A DNA stretch of 64,000 nt, from NCBI GenBank assembly GCA_016177875.1, contig JACOUL010000036.1:1-64000 (forward strand). Direction: 5' to 3'. This stretch comes from Burkholderiales bacterium (GTDB lineage Bacteria; Pseudomonadota; Gammaproteobacteria; Burkholderiales; Burkholderiaceae_D). The notes under the pieces are model-generated. The model saw nothing but the letters and a program-made list of their open reading frames with translations. It was not told the DNA's origin and did not search any database. Shown here piece after piece: positions 22,303 through 31,076 of this stretch. Each line of letters opens with the position of its first letter. The first letter of the stretch is position 1. The position numbers were made by a program, and so were the translations under genes.

Positions 22303-24300
22303 TCATAAAGCGTGCAAATACGCCACGATGTCGGTGATTTCCTGTTCCGACAAGGTTGCGGGATACAGCTGCGGCATAGGGGACTTGGGATTTTTGACGA
22401 TGTCCACAGCCTGCATAAACGACATGCGTCCGCTCAGATTTTTCAAGCTGGGGCCGACGAGTCCGCTGCCGTCGTTTCCGTGACAGCCTGCGCAATTCAG
22501 GGTGAACAATGTCTTGCCATGCATCGGATTGCCGACTTGAGCAGATGCGCTTTGTTTCGTTTCGCGGCCTAGGCCTGCCAAGCGCCAGTTTCGCACGCTG
22601 CTGCGCATGCCGTCGAACCATGATCCAAGTTTGTTAACGATACGTGACCACTTGGATGTGGGAGCGGAATGTTCGAAAGAGAACGCGGGCTCTTCAACGC
22701 TGGCGTCGACCACGATTGGCGCCGCGTTTGGTGCGGCGCTCAAGCTCATGACAATGATGGTCGGCACACCCAAGGCGCCGAAAGTGCCGCGCGAGACATT
22801 GCCCGAGGTGGTTGCGACGTATTGTTTTCCCTTGACGGCATAGGTCACGATACCGCCCGCCACCGCGCCGCCGGTGTTGACTTTGACAAGCACTTGCCCG
22901 GTCTTGCTGTCGAACGCAAGGAAATGACCTGCCAGGTCGCCGGCAAAGAGCAAGCCGCCCGCCGTCGGCGTCATCGCCGCCACCACCGGACCGTCGGCGT
23001 GGTATTGCCAGTTGATTTTGCCGCTGTCAGCGTCCAGCGATGTCACCCAGCCCTTCCCCTCCTTATCCTGCTTGATCGAGCCGCCCAGGAACAGCTCGCC
23101 TTCCACGTACCTGACCTTGGCCGACTTGATGGTGGTACACCAATCGACGGCGCCGACGAAGAGCGCATTGAGCGATGGCTCGTAGCCTGGACTGTTCCAC
23201 GTCGTGCCGCCGAAAACGCCTGGGCAGACATGCACGCCTTCGGGCGTCGGTACGGCGCCGGAATTTTTTATGGTCGTCACCGCAGTCTTGAAAATCAATC
23301 GATGCGTTTGCCGATCGACGACGTGCACGAAGCCATCCTTGCCGGCAAGCGCAACGACATCGGCGCCGCCGCGTTGACGGTAGAGAATGGGCGGCGCGGC
23401 CAAATCCAAGTCGTGTCCATCGTGCGGAATCAGCTGATACCACCACTTCAGCTTGCCGGTCCGCGCATCCAGCACGACGACCGAATCTGTGTACAGGTTA
23501 TCGCCGGGTCGATAGGACGGCGCGAAATCCGGCGCCGGATTCCCGACCGGGATGAATATTTCTCCGCGTGCCGCATCGAGTGCGAACGAAGTCCAGGTTG
23601 CGCCGCCGCCGGTCTTCAAGGTCTCGGGAATTTTCCAAGTTTCCGCGCCGGGCTCATGCGGAAGAGGAATCGTATTGAAACGCCAGACTTCCTTGCCTGT
23701 GTCGGCATCGAACGCCATCATCCGGCCCTTGATGCCGAGGTCGCCTCCGGTCAGGCCGGTGAATACCAATCCGCTCCAGACGATCGGCGCGGCGGAAAGA
23801 TATTCGCCGCGCTTGGGATTGGCCGCCTTGATTTTCCATAGCTGCTTGCCGGTCTTGGCATCCAAGGCCAAGAAGCGCCCATCGGAAGTGCCGCGAAACA
23901 AGCGCCCGCCCTCATGCCCGATGCCGCGGTTGGCGCCCCACACTTCATCTTCTTCCGGCGTATACACATGCCGCCACAACATCGTGCAATTGGTCGGATC
24001 GAACGCCGTGGTCAAGCGCGCGGTCGTGACAACCATCATGCCGTCGACAACGATCGGCCCGGTATGAAAGGAGCCGCCGCGTGCAATCTTAATGCGGCAA
24101 ACCTCTCTGAGCGATGCTACGTTTTGCCGATTGATTTGATCGAGTGCGGAAAAACGCTGCCCCTGAAAAGTCTTGTTGTACATCGGCCAATCGGAGGTGG
24201 CATCGATTCGCAAAGCATTTGCAGGAGGCACGTAAAGCAGTGCCAAGAACACCAAAATCATGAAGTAGGAAAGCCGAAATTTCGCAGCCATTGCTCTCAT
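22303..24300 (-). CDS. PQQ-dependent quinoprotein dehydrogenase with cytochrome c domain
   Basis: 665 residues. A signal peptide (about 1-30, ending NALR) leads into an eight-bladed PQQ beta-propeller: repeats such as RFLALDAKTGKQLWKIKAAN, MAFDADTGKEVWRFNT, VVLDARTGKLKWWYQLIPHDGHD (likely metal/PQQ region) and TSLDADSGKINWQYHAD. The last 90 residues form a cytochrome c domain with the haem site CAGCHGNDGSG and distal Met in SPMPQLYP. It is a soluble or periplasmic quinohaemoprotein; the substrate, an alcohol or sugar, cannot be told. ATG 24300 overlaps the upstream small gene's stop by four bases. Confidence 0.9.
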   Translation of the reverse strand: MRAMAAKFRLSYFMILVFLALLYVPPANALRIDATSDWPMYNKTFQGQRFSALDQINRQNVASLREVCRIKIARGGSFHTGPIVVDGMMVVTTARLTTAFDPTNCTMLWRHVYTPEEDEVWGANRGIGHEGGRLFRGTSDGRFLALDAKTGKQLWKIKAANPKRGEYLSAAPIVWSGLVFTGLTGGDLGIKGRMMAFDADTGKEVWRFNTIPLPHEPGAETWKIPETLKTGGGATWTSFALDAARGEIFIPVGNPAPDFAPSYRPGDNLYTDSVVVLDARTGKLKWWYQLIPHDGHDLDLAAPPILYRQRGGADVVALAGKDGFVHVVDRQTHRLIFKTAVTTIKNSGAVPTPEGVHVCPGVFGGTTWNSPGYEPSLNALFVGAVDWCTTIKSAKVRYVEGELFLGGSIKQDKEGKGWVTSLDADSGKINWQYHADGPVVAAMTPTAGGLLFAGDLAGHFLAFDSKTGQVLVKVNTGGAVAGGIVTYAVKGKQYVATTSGNVSRGTFGALGVPTIIVMSLSAAPNAAPIVVDASVEEPAFSFEHSAPTSKWSRIVNKLGSWFDGMRSSVRNWRLAGLGRETKQSASAQVGNPMHGKTLFTLNCAGCHGNDGSGLVGPSLKNLSGRMSFMQAVDIVKNPKSPMPQLYPATLSEQEITDIVAYLHAL

Positions 24301-24620
24301 CGTTGGGCGGCGTTGGCTTGAATCGGAAACGGCTGGTATTGCACCAATACGGCGTACATCCGGAGAATCAGCAAGACCATCGCCATGACCTGCATATCAT
24401 CGGCCGATGCAATGGCACTGCGTATTTTTCCACAATCTTTCGAGTGACCTAAGATAGCCTCAGTCAGCATTTCAAAATCATTTTTGATTTCCGTAGGTAA
24501 TTCCTTTGAGCGTAAACTCAAAAGGTGTTCCACACATGCAGTGGAAAGACGCTCGCGTTGATGGCCGGGTCCCGTCAGGGATTGAACGGCGGCACTAAAT
24601 TTTTCCCATGCAAGAGACAT
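24297..24620 (-). CDS. Unknown helical protein, 107 aa
   Basis: A wholly helical, soluble protein (SLAWEKFSAAVQSLTG, ACVEHLLSLRSKELP, IRSAIASADDMQVMAMVLLILRMYAVL) without signal peptide or recognised motif. Its stop overlaps the start of the quinoprotein gene, so the two are coupled. The family is unknown to me; a regulator or chaperone for the dehydrogenase is only a thought from position. Confidence 0.65.
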   Translation of the reverse strand: MSLAWEKFSAAVQSLTGPGHQRERLSTACVEHLLSLRSKELPTEIKNDFEMLTEAILGHSKDCGKIRSAIASADDMQVMAMVLLILRMYAVLVQYQPFPIQANAAQR

Positions 24621-24836
24621 ATCATGCGGACCCCATCTGGCATTGACTTTTCATTGTATTTTTTGCACCTAAATTGTCCAATAGTCCAAAAGGATTAGTC
24701 TCGATTGAAAAGTGCCTATACGAAAACAAGCGACGATAAAGCGTTACGGCATATCAAAAAGAAAAATCATTATTTGGAGAAAATAATCGAAGCGCTGATT
24801 TCAAAATTTTTTCACTCCAGTATGAAGGGATGGTCG

Positions 24837-25781
24837 ATGGACCGAATTACGCGCAGTCTTATCGCTGCCCTATTGATCTACATGCTAGGTGCATGCGCCG
24901 CCCCGCTCGCTTATGTGCCGAATGAAAATTCGGGCACCATCACCCTCATCGATACCGAAAAAAATGCCGTCAGCGGAACCGTGAATACCGGCGGCAAGCC
25001 GCGCGGCGTCGCGCTCAGTCCGGATGGACTGCGCCTCTATGTCAGCGACAAGCACAGCAACATGCTGCTTGTCTTGAACAACCGGACACGTACCATCGAA
25101 CGGCAAATCCCGTTAGGCGAATCGCCGGAAGGCGTGAGCGTGTCCGCCGATGGAAAACTCATTGCCGCCGCAGTGGAAGTAGCCAATGGAGTCGTCCTGA
25201 TCGACGCGGCAACGTTGGCGCAGATCGCCCTCATTAAGACCGAAGGAAAAAATCCGGAGCATGCCGTATTCAGTCCTGATGCGCGCTGGCTATACGTGAG
25301 CGCCGAGGACGCGACACAGGTCGATATCGTCGATGTCTCCAGCCGGCGGCAAGTTGGCGCCATTCAAGTCGGCCGGCGGCCGCGAGGAATCGCCTTCAGC
25401 GCCGATGGCTCGCGCGCTTATGTCGCCTGCGAATTGGAGAGCACGGTATATGTGGTCGACGTAGCGCGGCAAACGGTACGCAAGATGATCAAGGCCGGAA
25501 ATTTCTCGAATGGCGTGGCGATGCATCCGGTGGGCACTAAAGTGTACGTATCGAATGGGCGCGACGCCAGCGTATCGGTGATCGATACGTCGAAGGATGA
25601 AATCATCGCCGTTATCCCCGTTGGAAAGCGGCCATGGAATATGGCGCTGACTCCCGATGGAAAAAAACTCTACGTCGCCAACGGCCGTTCCAATACGGTT
25701 TCCGTGATCGATACGGAAACGGATATGCGAATTGCCGATGTGCCGGTCGGCGAGCTTCCTTGGGGCGTGGCAGTGCGTTAG
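24837..25781 (+). CDS. YVTN-type beta-propeller lipoprotein
   Basis: 314 residues from ATG 24837, chosen because AAGGGA lies six bases upstream and a lipoprotein signal follows (SLIAALLIYMLGAC, lipobox LGAC); the open frame begins at 24705 without support. The rest is a seven-bladed propeller of about 42-residue repeats carrying the pattern SPDGLRLYVSDKHSN, DARWLYVSAEDATQ, DGSRAYVACELESTV, VGTKVYVSNGRDASV, DGKKLYVANGRSNTV. Such proteins accompany PQQ-dependent dehydrogenases, and this one is divergent from such a gene. Binding partner unknown. Confidence 0.87.
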   Translation: MDRITRSLIAALLIYMLGACAAPLAYVPNENSGTITLIDTEKNAVSGTVNTGGKPRGVALSPDGLRLYVSDKHSNMLLVLNNRTRTIERQIPLGESPEGVSVSADGKLIAAAVEVANGVVLIDAATLAQIALIKTEGKNPEHAVFSPDARWLYVSAEDATQVDIVDVSSRRQVGAIQVGRRPRGIAFSADGSRAYVACELESTVYVVDVARQTVRKMIKAGNFSNGVAMHPVGTKVYVSNGRDASVSVIDTSKDEIIAVIPVGKRPWNMALTPDGKKLYVANGRSNTVSVIDTETDMRIADVPVGELPWGVAVR

Positions 25782-25908
25782 CACGACGCAATGAATGGGA
25801 AAGAGGCGTTGATGCGCCGCAAATCGTCGACGGATCGTAGACTGTCCGGAGGATTGCCGCTGGACGAATCCGCATGCGATACCTAAGCTGAATTATTCAA
25901 AGCTGAAG

Positions 25909-25936
25909 CGCCAACGGGCCGATTCGATCGTTGGCG
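25909..25936. repeat. Inverted repeat upstream of universal stress gene
   Basis: CGCCAACG and CGTTGGCG, eight-base arms around twelve bases, ending 14 bases before the start codon. The first twelve bases, CGCCAACGGGCC, recur at 61671. It may act as an operator or RNA hairpin. Confidence 0.4.
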
Positions 25937-25950
25937 ATGAGGAAAATGCC

Positions 25951-26790
25951 ATGGCAATCAAAACCATTCTGGTTCACATAGACGAATCGAAGCGTGTCAA
26001 CGAAAGAATTGACGTCGCCATCAAGCTTGCCCAGATAGACAATGCCCATCTAATCGGCACCGCGCTGACCGGCGTGTCGAGATTTCTCAATGAAACCGTG
26101 TCGGTCAACCCGGATGATCCCAATATCATCCCTTATCTGGATACGCTACGCCGACGCGCGGATAAATCGTTGGACAAATTCAAGGCCGATGTGCGGAGAC
26201 TCAGCGACATTCCCTTTGAAACCAGACTGATCGATGACGAGGCTGCGGGCGGCCTAAGTTTACATGCCATCTATGCCGATGTAGTGGTGCTGGGCCAATT
26301 CGACCCGGACGAATCCTTGATGGCCGCGCAACCGAACTTGCCTGAATACGTTGCCATGAATAGCGGATGTCCTGTTTTGCTGGTGCCGCACTCAACTATG
26401 GCAAAGAGTATCGGAGAACGCGTGTTAATTGCCTGGAACGGTAGCCTGGAAGCCAAGCGTGCCGTTCATCACGCCCTTCCAATTTTGCAGCGTGCAAAGG
26501 TTGTGGAAGTCATTTCGTTCACCACCGTCAAGCAAAGGGAATTGTATGGAGATCAGCCCGCCGCCGACCTCGCAGCTTACCTTGCCAGGCACAATATCAC
26601 GGTCGATGCCATGCAGGAAGAAACGTCATCTGACGCCGGCGAAGCGCTGTTATCGCTTGCTGCTAATCTCTCGTCGGATTTGCTCGTCATGGGATGCTAC
26701 GGTCACTCGCGCTTGCGCGAAATTATGCTCGGCGGCGTCTCGCGCACCATACTCAACTCGGCTACGATTCCCGTGCTGCTTGCACACTAA
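25951..26790 (+). CDS. Universal stress protein, two UspA domains
   Basis: 279 residues with two UspA folds. The first (1-147) starts AIKTILVHIDESKRVNERID and ends GCPVLLVPH. The second (152-279) starts RVLIAWNGSLEAKRAVHHAL and carries the ATP-binding pattern MGCYGHSRLREIMLGGVSRTIL, so only the C-terminal domain is likely to bind nucleotide. GAGGAAAA precedes ATG 25951. An inverted repeat lies just upstream. The gene converges with the large hybrid kinase gene. Confidence 0.92.
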   Translation: MAIKTILVHIDESKRVNERIDVAIKLAQIDNAHLIGTALTGVSRFLNETVSVNPDDPNIIPYLDTLRRRADKSLDKFKADVRRLSDIPFETRLIDDEAAGGLSLHAIYADVVVLGQFDPDESLMAAQPNLPEYVAMNSGCPVLLVPHSTMAKSIGERVLIAWNGSLEAKRAVHHALPILQRAKVVEVISFTTVKQRELYGDQPAADLAAYLARHNITVDAMQEETSSDAGEALLSLAANLSSDLLVMGCYGHSRLREIMLGGVSRTILNSATIPVLLAH

Positions 26791-26797
26791 GTACCGA

Positions 26798-29700
26798 TCA
26801 GGCCATGAGCGCGTGTGGCTCGCGCCTGGACAATAACTTTCCCATGTCCATTGCCGAAACCGGTCCGCCCAGCAAATAACCCTGCACCTCATCGCAACCC
26901 TGATCTCTCAAAAAATCCAGCTGGTCACCGGTTTCCACGCCTTCGGCGATCACTTTCAGCCCGAGGCTGTGCCCCATCGCGACAATGGCCGCGGTGATCG
27001 CTTTGTCATTGGTGTCTTCGGGAATATTGCGCACGAAGGCGCGGTCTATCTTGAGCGTATCGATGGGCAAATGCTTCAGCCTGCTCAATGAAGAATAACC
27101 GGTGCCGAAATCGTCGAGCGCGATCTGTATGCCGAGCGAACGCAAGCGCTCCAACACCTGCGAATTGCGCTCCATGGATTGCACCGATTGCAGCACCGTC
27201 TCGGTGATTTCAAGTTCGATGCAAACATCCGCCGGCTGCAATCCGCTGTCCCGCTGAGCAGATTGCACCACGTCGAAAATATCGTTGTAAAGAATCTGCC
27301 GCCCCGATATGTTGATGGCAATGCGCGGCAACTGCAAACCATCGGCGATCCAATCCCGCGCCTGGTCATAGACCTGTCGCACCACCCAGTCGCCGATTAT
27401 GCTGATCAAATCGCTTTCTTCCGCCACGGCGATGAATCGCTCCGGTGTCAGGAAACCGTGCTCCGGATGCTGCCACCGCAGCAGTGCCTCCATTCCTACA
27501 GCTGTCCCGCTGACGACATCGAATTGGGGCTGGTAATACATCATCAGCTCCCCATGCGTCAGTGCCCGACGTAATGCGGATTCGAGCGCCAACTGCCCCT
27601 TTGCATGGGAGTTGATTCCATCGGCGTAAAACTGGTAAGTGTTCCTGCCGCGGTCTTTGGCGCGATACATGGCGGCGTCGGCCGCTTTGGCTAAATCCTC
27701 TACATTATCGGCGTCGTCCGGGTACAGACCGATGCCGACGCTGGTCGATGTCGACACCTCGCTGGCATCGATGGCATCGATGGCAATCGGCCGCGCGACT
27801 GCCTCGATAATTTTTTCGGCAAGATGCGCCGCATCCTCGGCGTGTGAAATCCCTTCCAGCGTCACGGTGAATTCGTCCCCGCCCAAACGCGCCACCAAGT
27901 CTTCCGACCTTACGCACCCCTGCAAGCGATTGGCGACTTCCTGCAGCAAACGATCGCCGGCTGCGTGCCCCAAGGTGTCGTTGATCATTTTGAAGCGGTC
28001 CAAGTCCAGGAACAGCAGCGCGACCTTGCGCTTGTGGCGCTTGGCCTGTTCCAAGGATTTTTCCAGGCTCAACTGGTAGAGCAGCCGATTCGGCAAGCCG
28101 GTCAATGCGTCGTGGTGGGCGAGATGGCTGAGCTTATCTTCCGCCTGCTTAATGGAACTGATGTCCGACAATACCGCGACATAATGGGTGACCTTGCCGG
28201 CAGCATCCTTGACCACGCTGATATTTTCCCAGTCGGGAAAAATTTCGCCGTTCTTGCGGCGATTCCAGAGTTCCCCCTGCCAGTGGCCGCAATTTTGCAA
28301 AGCTTCCCACATTCGCCGGTAGAACGCCTTGTCTTGACGTCCTGAGGTCTGAAAGTGAGGCGTCTCGCCGATGATCTCGTCGTTCTTGAAACCGGTGATT
28401 TCTTCCAGGGCTTGGTTGGCGGCGATGATGCGGGTATCGGCATCGGTGATCATGATGCCTTCCTTGGTGCTGTTGAAGACGATGGCCGCCTGCCGCATCA
28501 TGATCTCCGCCTGCTTGCGCTCGGTAATGTCCCGCACGAACGCTTGCCATCTGCCGCCCGGCAGGATCTTCGCGCTCACCTCGACAGGAATATAACTGCC
28601 GTTCTTGTGCCGTAAAGTCCATTCGGAAGTCGTGATGACGCCTGCCATCTCCTGCTGCTTTGCCCGCCATAGCCTATCGATATCCTCGGGCGGAATCAAG
28701 TCCATGATGGTTTTGCCGAGAATTTCATCATGCAAATAGCCGAGCATGCGGCATCCCGCGCCATTGACATCGGTATAGCGGCCCTCCAAGTCCGCGACGA
28801 ATATGCCTTCCGGTGCTTGTTCCACCAATTGCCGGAATTGCCCTTCGCTTTGGCGCAGCGCTTCGACGGCAATTTTTCGAGAGATCTGCGTGCCGACGCG
28901 GGCACGCAATTCTTCCACGGCAAACGGCTTGGTCAGGAAATCCTGTGCACCCTCGCGCAACATCCGAATGCGCAATTCGTCGTCTTCCTTGGCGGTCAGA
29001 ATCACGATTGCGGTTTCATCCAGCTCGGCATGCGCGCGCACGGCGTGCACCAGCTGTTCGCCGCTCATGCCCGGCATCATCATATCGGTAAGAATCAGAT
29101 CGGGCATGACTTCCAGCGCCTTCTTAAGCCCCTCCTCTCCATCGAATGCGGTTGTAATGCGATACCTGTTAGTCAGGCTCTCGCAGATAAACCGATTCAT
29201 TTCGCGGTTGTCTTCAACAATCAGGACAGAGCCGTGTTTTTCTTCATCCCCGGCATGGAATTTTTCCGCATGCGAGCGCAACTCATCGAGTACCGCCTGC
29301 ATGGATTCCTGTTCCGGCGGCTCGGTCGCTGCCTTACTCACCGCGACGCCGACGGGCGCACGCAGCGGCAAGCTGACGGCAAACAGCGCGCCGCCCTCGG
29401 GTGCGTCCGCGATCGTCACCGTCCCGCCATGCAGCGCGATAAACTCGCGCGCGATCGACAAACCGAGACCGACGCCGCCTCGCTGGCGCGTGGAACCGCC
29501 ATCCAGTTGGCGAAAGCGTTCGAATACGGCTTCACGCTTATCCGGCGGAATACCGGGGCCGCTATCTCCCACTTCGATGACGGCACGATCGTTTTCCGAT
29601 CGGACCGCGATGCGGATTTTCCCGCCGTCGGGAGTGAATTTAAATGCGTTCGATAGTAGATTGATGACGACGCGTCGCACCTTATCCGGATCGATTTGTC

Positions 29701-30493
29701 CGGGCAACGATACCGGCGCCTCAAGCGCGAAGGCAATCTTCTTTTCCTGCGCCAGCACTTCGAAATGGCTGGCGACGAAATGCGCGAGGCGAGCGAGATC
29801 GACATGGGCATACTCGACCTTCAACTTTCCCGCTTCGAGCTTGGAGATATCGAGGAGGTCGTTGACATAGCGCAGCAGCGTGCGCGCATTGCGTTCGATC
29901 ACATCGAGGTCGTTGGCGAATTCCCGTACCTTTACCACCGCCTGCATCCGCGACACCGGCCCGAGAATCAGCGCCAGCGGCGTGCGCAATTCATGGCTGA
30001 CGTTGGCGAAGAACTGTGTCTTCAGGTCATCGATTTCCTTGGCCTTTTCATAAAGCTGCGTGACTCTTGTGTTGGCATCTTGCAGTTCACCATTGGCTTT
30101 GTCCGCAACCGCCAACGCCGCTGCCGCTTGCTGATTTGCCCGGCGCAGCCGCCCATTAAAGAGGCTGAAGAGAACACCCATGCCAAAGAACATGGCGGCA
30201 GCGAGCAAATCCTTGGCATCCCCTTTGAAAAAAGCATATTCCGGCGAAATAAAAAACCACCAGACCAGGCACGTCGATAAGGCGCTCGCCAACAATCCTG
30301 AAACACGTCCGCCGATCCAGGAACTGATAAAGACTGCCGGGTAAAAAAGAAACCAGGAATAAGGGCTGACTACTGGCCACAGCAACCATTGCAATATCGA
30401 TGCGGCGATGGGAATGGACAGGGCGAGCAGCGGACGAAGTCCATTAAATCGTGTGGTCTCGCCCATGCGGCGGCCATTGTTCAACATATGCAT
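26798..30493 (-). CDS. Hybrid histidine kinase with PAS, GGDEF and EAL domains
   Basis: About 1231 residues from ATG 30493; a TTG at 30571 is an alternative start. Order: four transmembrane helices (about 20-115, KdpD/DUF4118-like), HisKA (His in FANVSHELRTPLAL), HATPase (VINLLSNAFKFTPDGG, GDSGPGIPPDK, GGVGLGLSIAREF), receiver (VLIVEDNREMN, LTDMMMPGMSGEQ, LTKPF), two PAS domains, GGDEF (ARLGGDEFTV with inhibitory site RSED) and EAL (EALLRWQHP, DDFGTGYSSLSRLK, EGVETGDQL). All catalytic motifs look intact, so it could phosphorylate itself, make cyclic-di-GMP and degrade it. A single protein with kinase plus both enzyme domains is uncommon. It stands alone. Confidence 0.9.
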   Translation of the reverse strand: MHMLNNGRRMGETTRFNGLRPLLALSIPIAASILQWLLWPVVSPYSWFLFYPAVFISSWIGGRVSGLLASALSTCLVWWFFISPEYAFFKGDAKDLLAAAMFFGMGVLFSLFNGRLRRANQQAAAALAVADKANGELQDANTRVTQLYEKAKEIDDLKTQFFANVSHELRTPLALILGPVSRMQAVVKVREFANDLDVIERNARTLLRYVNDLLDISKLEAGKLKVEYAHVDLARLAHFVASHFEVLAQEKKIAFALEAPVSLPGQIDPDKVRRVVINLLSNAFKFTPDGGKIRIAVRSENDRAVIEVGDSGPGIPPDKREAVFERFRQLDGGSTRQRGGVGLGLSIAREFIALHGGTVTIADAPEGGALFAVSLPLRAPVGVAVSKAATEPPEQESMQAVLDELRSHAEKFHAGDEEKHGSVLIVEDNREMNRFICESLTNRYRITTAFDGEEGLKKALEVMPDLILTDMMMPGMSGEQLVHAVRAHAELDETAIVILTAKEDDELRIRMLREGAQDFLTKPFAVEELRARVGTQISRKIAVEALRQSEGQFRQLVEQAPEGIFVADLEGRYTDVNGAGCRMLGYLHDEILGKTIMDLIPPEDIDRLWRAKQQEMAGVITTSEWTLRHKNGSYIPVEVSAKILPGGRWQAFVRDITERKQAEIMMRQAAIVFNSTKEGIMITDADTRIIAANQALEEITGFKNDEIIGETPHFQTSGRQDKAFYRRMWEALQNCGHWQGELWNRRKNGEIFPDWENISVVKDAAGKVTHYVAVLSDISSIKQAEDKLSHLAHHDALTGLPNRLLYQLSLEKSLEQAKRHKRKVALLFLDLDRFKMINDTLGHAAGDRLLQEVANRLQGCVRSEDLVARLGGDEFTVTLEGISHAEDAAHLAEKIIEAVARPIAIDAIDASEVSTSTSVGIGLYPDDADNVEDLAKAADAAMYRAKDRGRNTYQFYADGINSHAKGQLALESALRRALTHGELMMYYQPQFDVVSGTAVGMEALLRWQHPEHGFLTPERFIAVAEESDLISIIGDWVVRQVYDQARDWIADGLQLPRIAINISGRQILYNDIFDVVQSAQRDSGLQPADVCIELEITETVLQSVQSMERNSQVLERLRSLGIQIALDDFGTGYSSLSRLKHLPIDTLKIDRAFVRNIPEDTNDKAITAAIVAMGHSLGLKVIAEGVETGDQLDFLRDQGCDEVQGYLLGGPVSAMDMGKLLSRREPHALMA

Positions 30494-30689
30494 GACACAG
30501 TCCCGCAAACTGACAACTTGTAGCGATTCACCTTCAACTTCATCGCTGCCTCGCAGGCCGTTGCAGTGCAAAATTCCCTAGCCTGTTACGTGAATAGATA
30601 CATGTTAGAGGACATCAGGCCTTATCAACCGGCAAATCTCTCCGTTCGCAAAGAAGTTTGACGCTTCTCAATCGCCAGCGTAAAAGCAT

Positions 30690-31076
30690 CTATTGCCCCC
30701 ACCATCCATGTCGATCGAAGGAAAACCAGCCGGCATCGGCCATGAAAGCTGGATGCTGAATGCTGCGGCCCTTCAATTCGAGGCGGAATGTTAGCATAAA
30801 GACATCTTCAATAGTCTCAGCGGATGACTCGATCGATGCATCAGCAAGCAAAGTGATCGGTTTAGAGATCGATTGATCGACAAGGTTCTGCAGGAAGGTC
30901 AGCCAGCGTCTTGGTTTCGATGCCTTTTACCAAGGTAGCCGCGAGGTCCGCAATGCAGATAATGCGGGATGGGCGGGCAAACCCTGGATCAGGGTTTGCT
31001 CCTGGGCTACGAACTCACGCATTCCCCTGTATTCATCGGCATTGACTGCATTGCGGTCCACAGCAAAACAAGCCAT
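30690..31076 (-). pseudogene. Decayed gene downstream of the TonB receptor
   Basis: Three plausible coding pieces lie in successive frames on the minus strand: one opening at ATG 31076, overlapping the receptor's stop (MACFAVDRNAVNADEYRGMR...), a middle piece (CIADLAATLVKGIETKTLAD), and a last piece ending at TAG 30690 (LTFRLELKGRSIQHPAF, MADAGWFSFDRHGWWGQ). Frameshifts separate them. I take it as a pseudogene of about 125 codons, once coupled to the receptor gene. Family not recognised. Confidence 0.4.

Noticed and set aside
22669..23841. Open frame of 390 codons on the plus strand
   Set aside because: Antisense of the quinoprotein gene; composition is that of a shadow frame.
28803..29870. 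Open frame of 355 codons on the plus strand
   Set aside because: Antisense of the hybrid kinase, Ser/Arg-rich, no motif.
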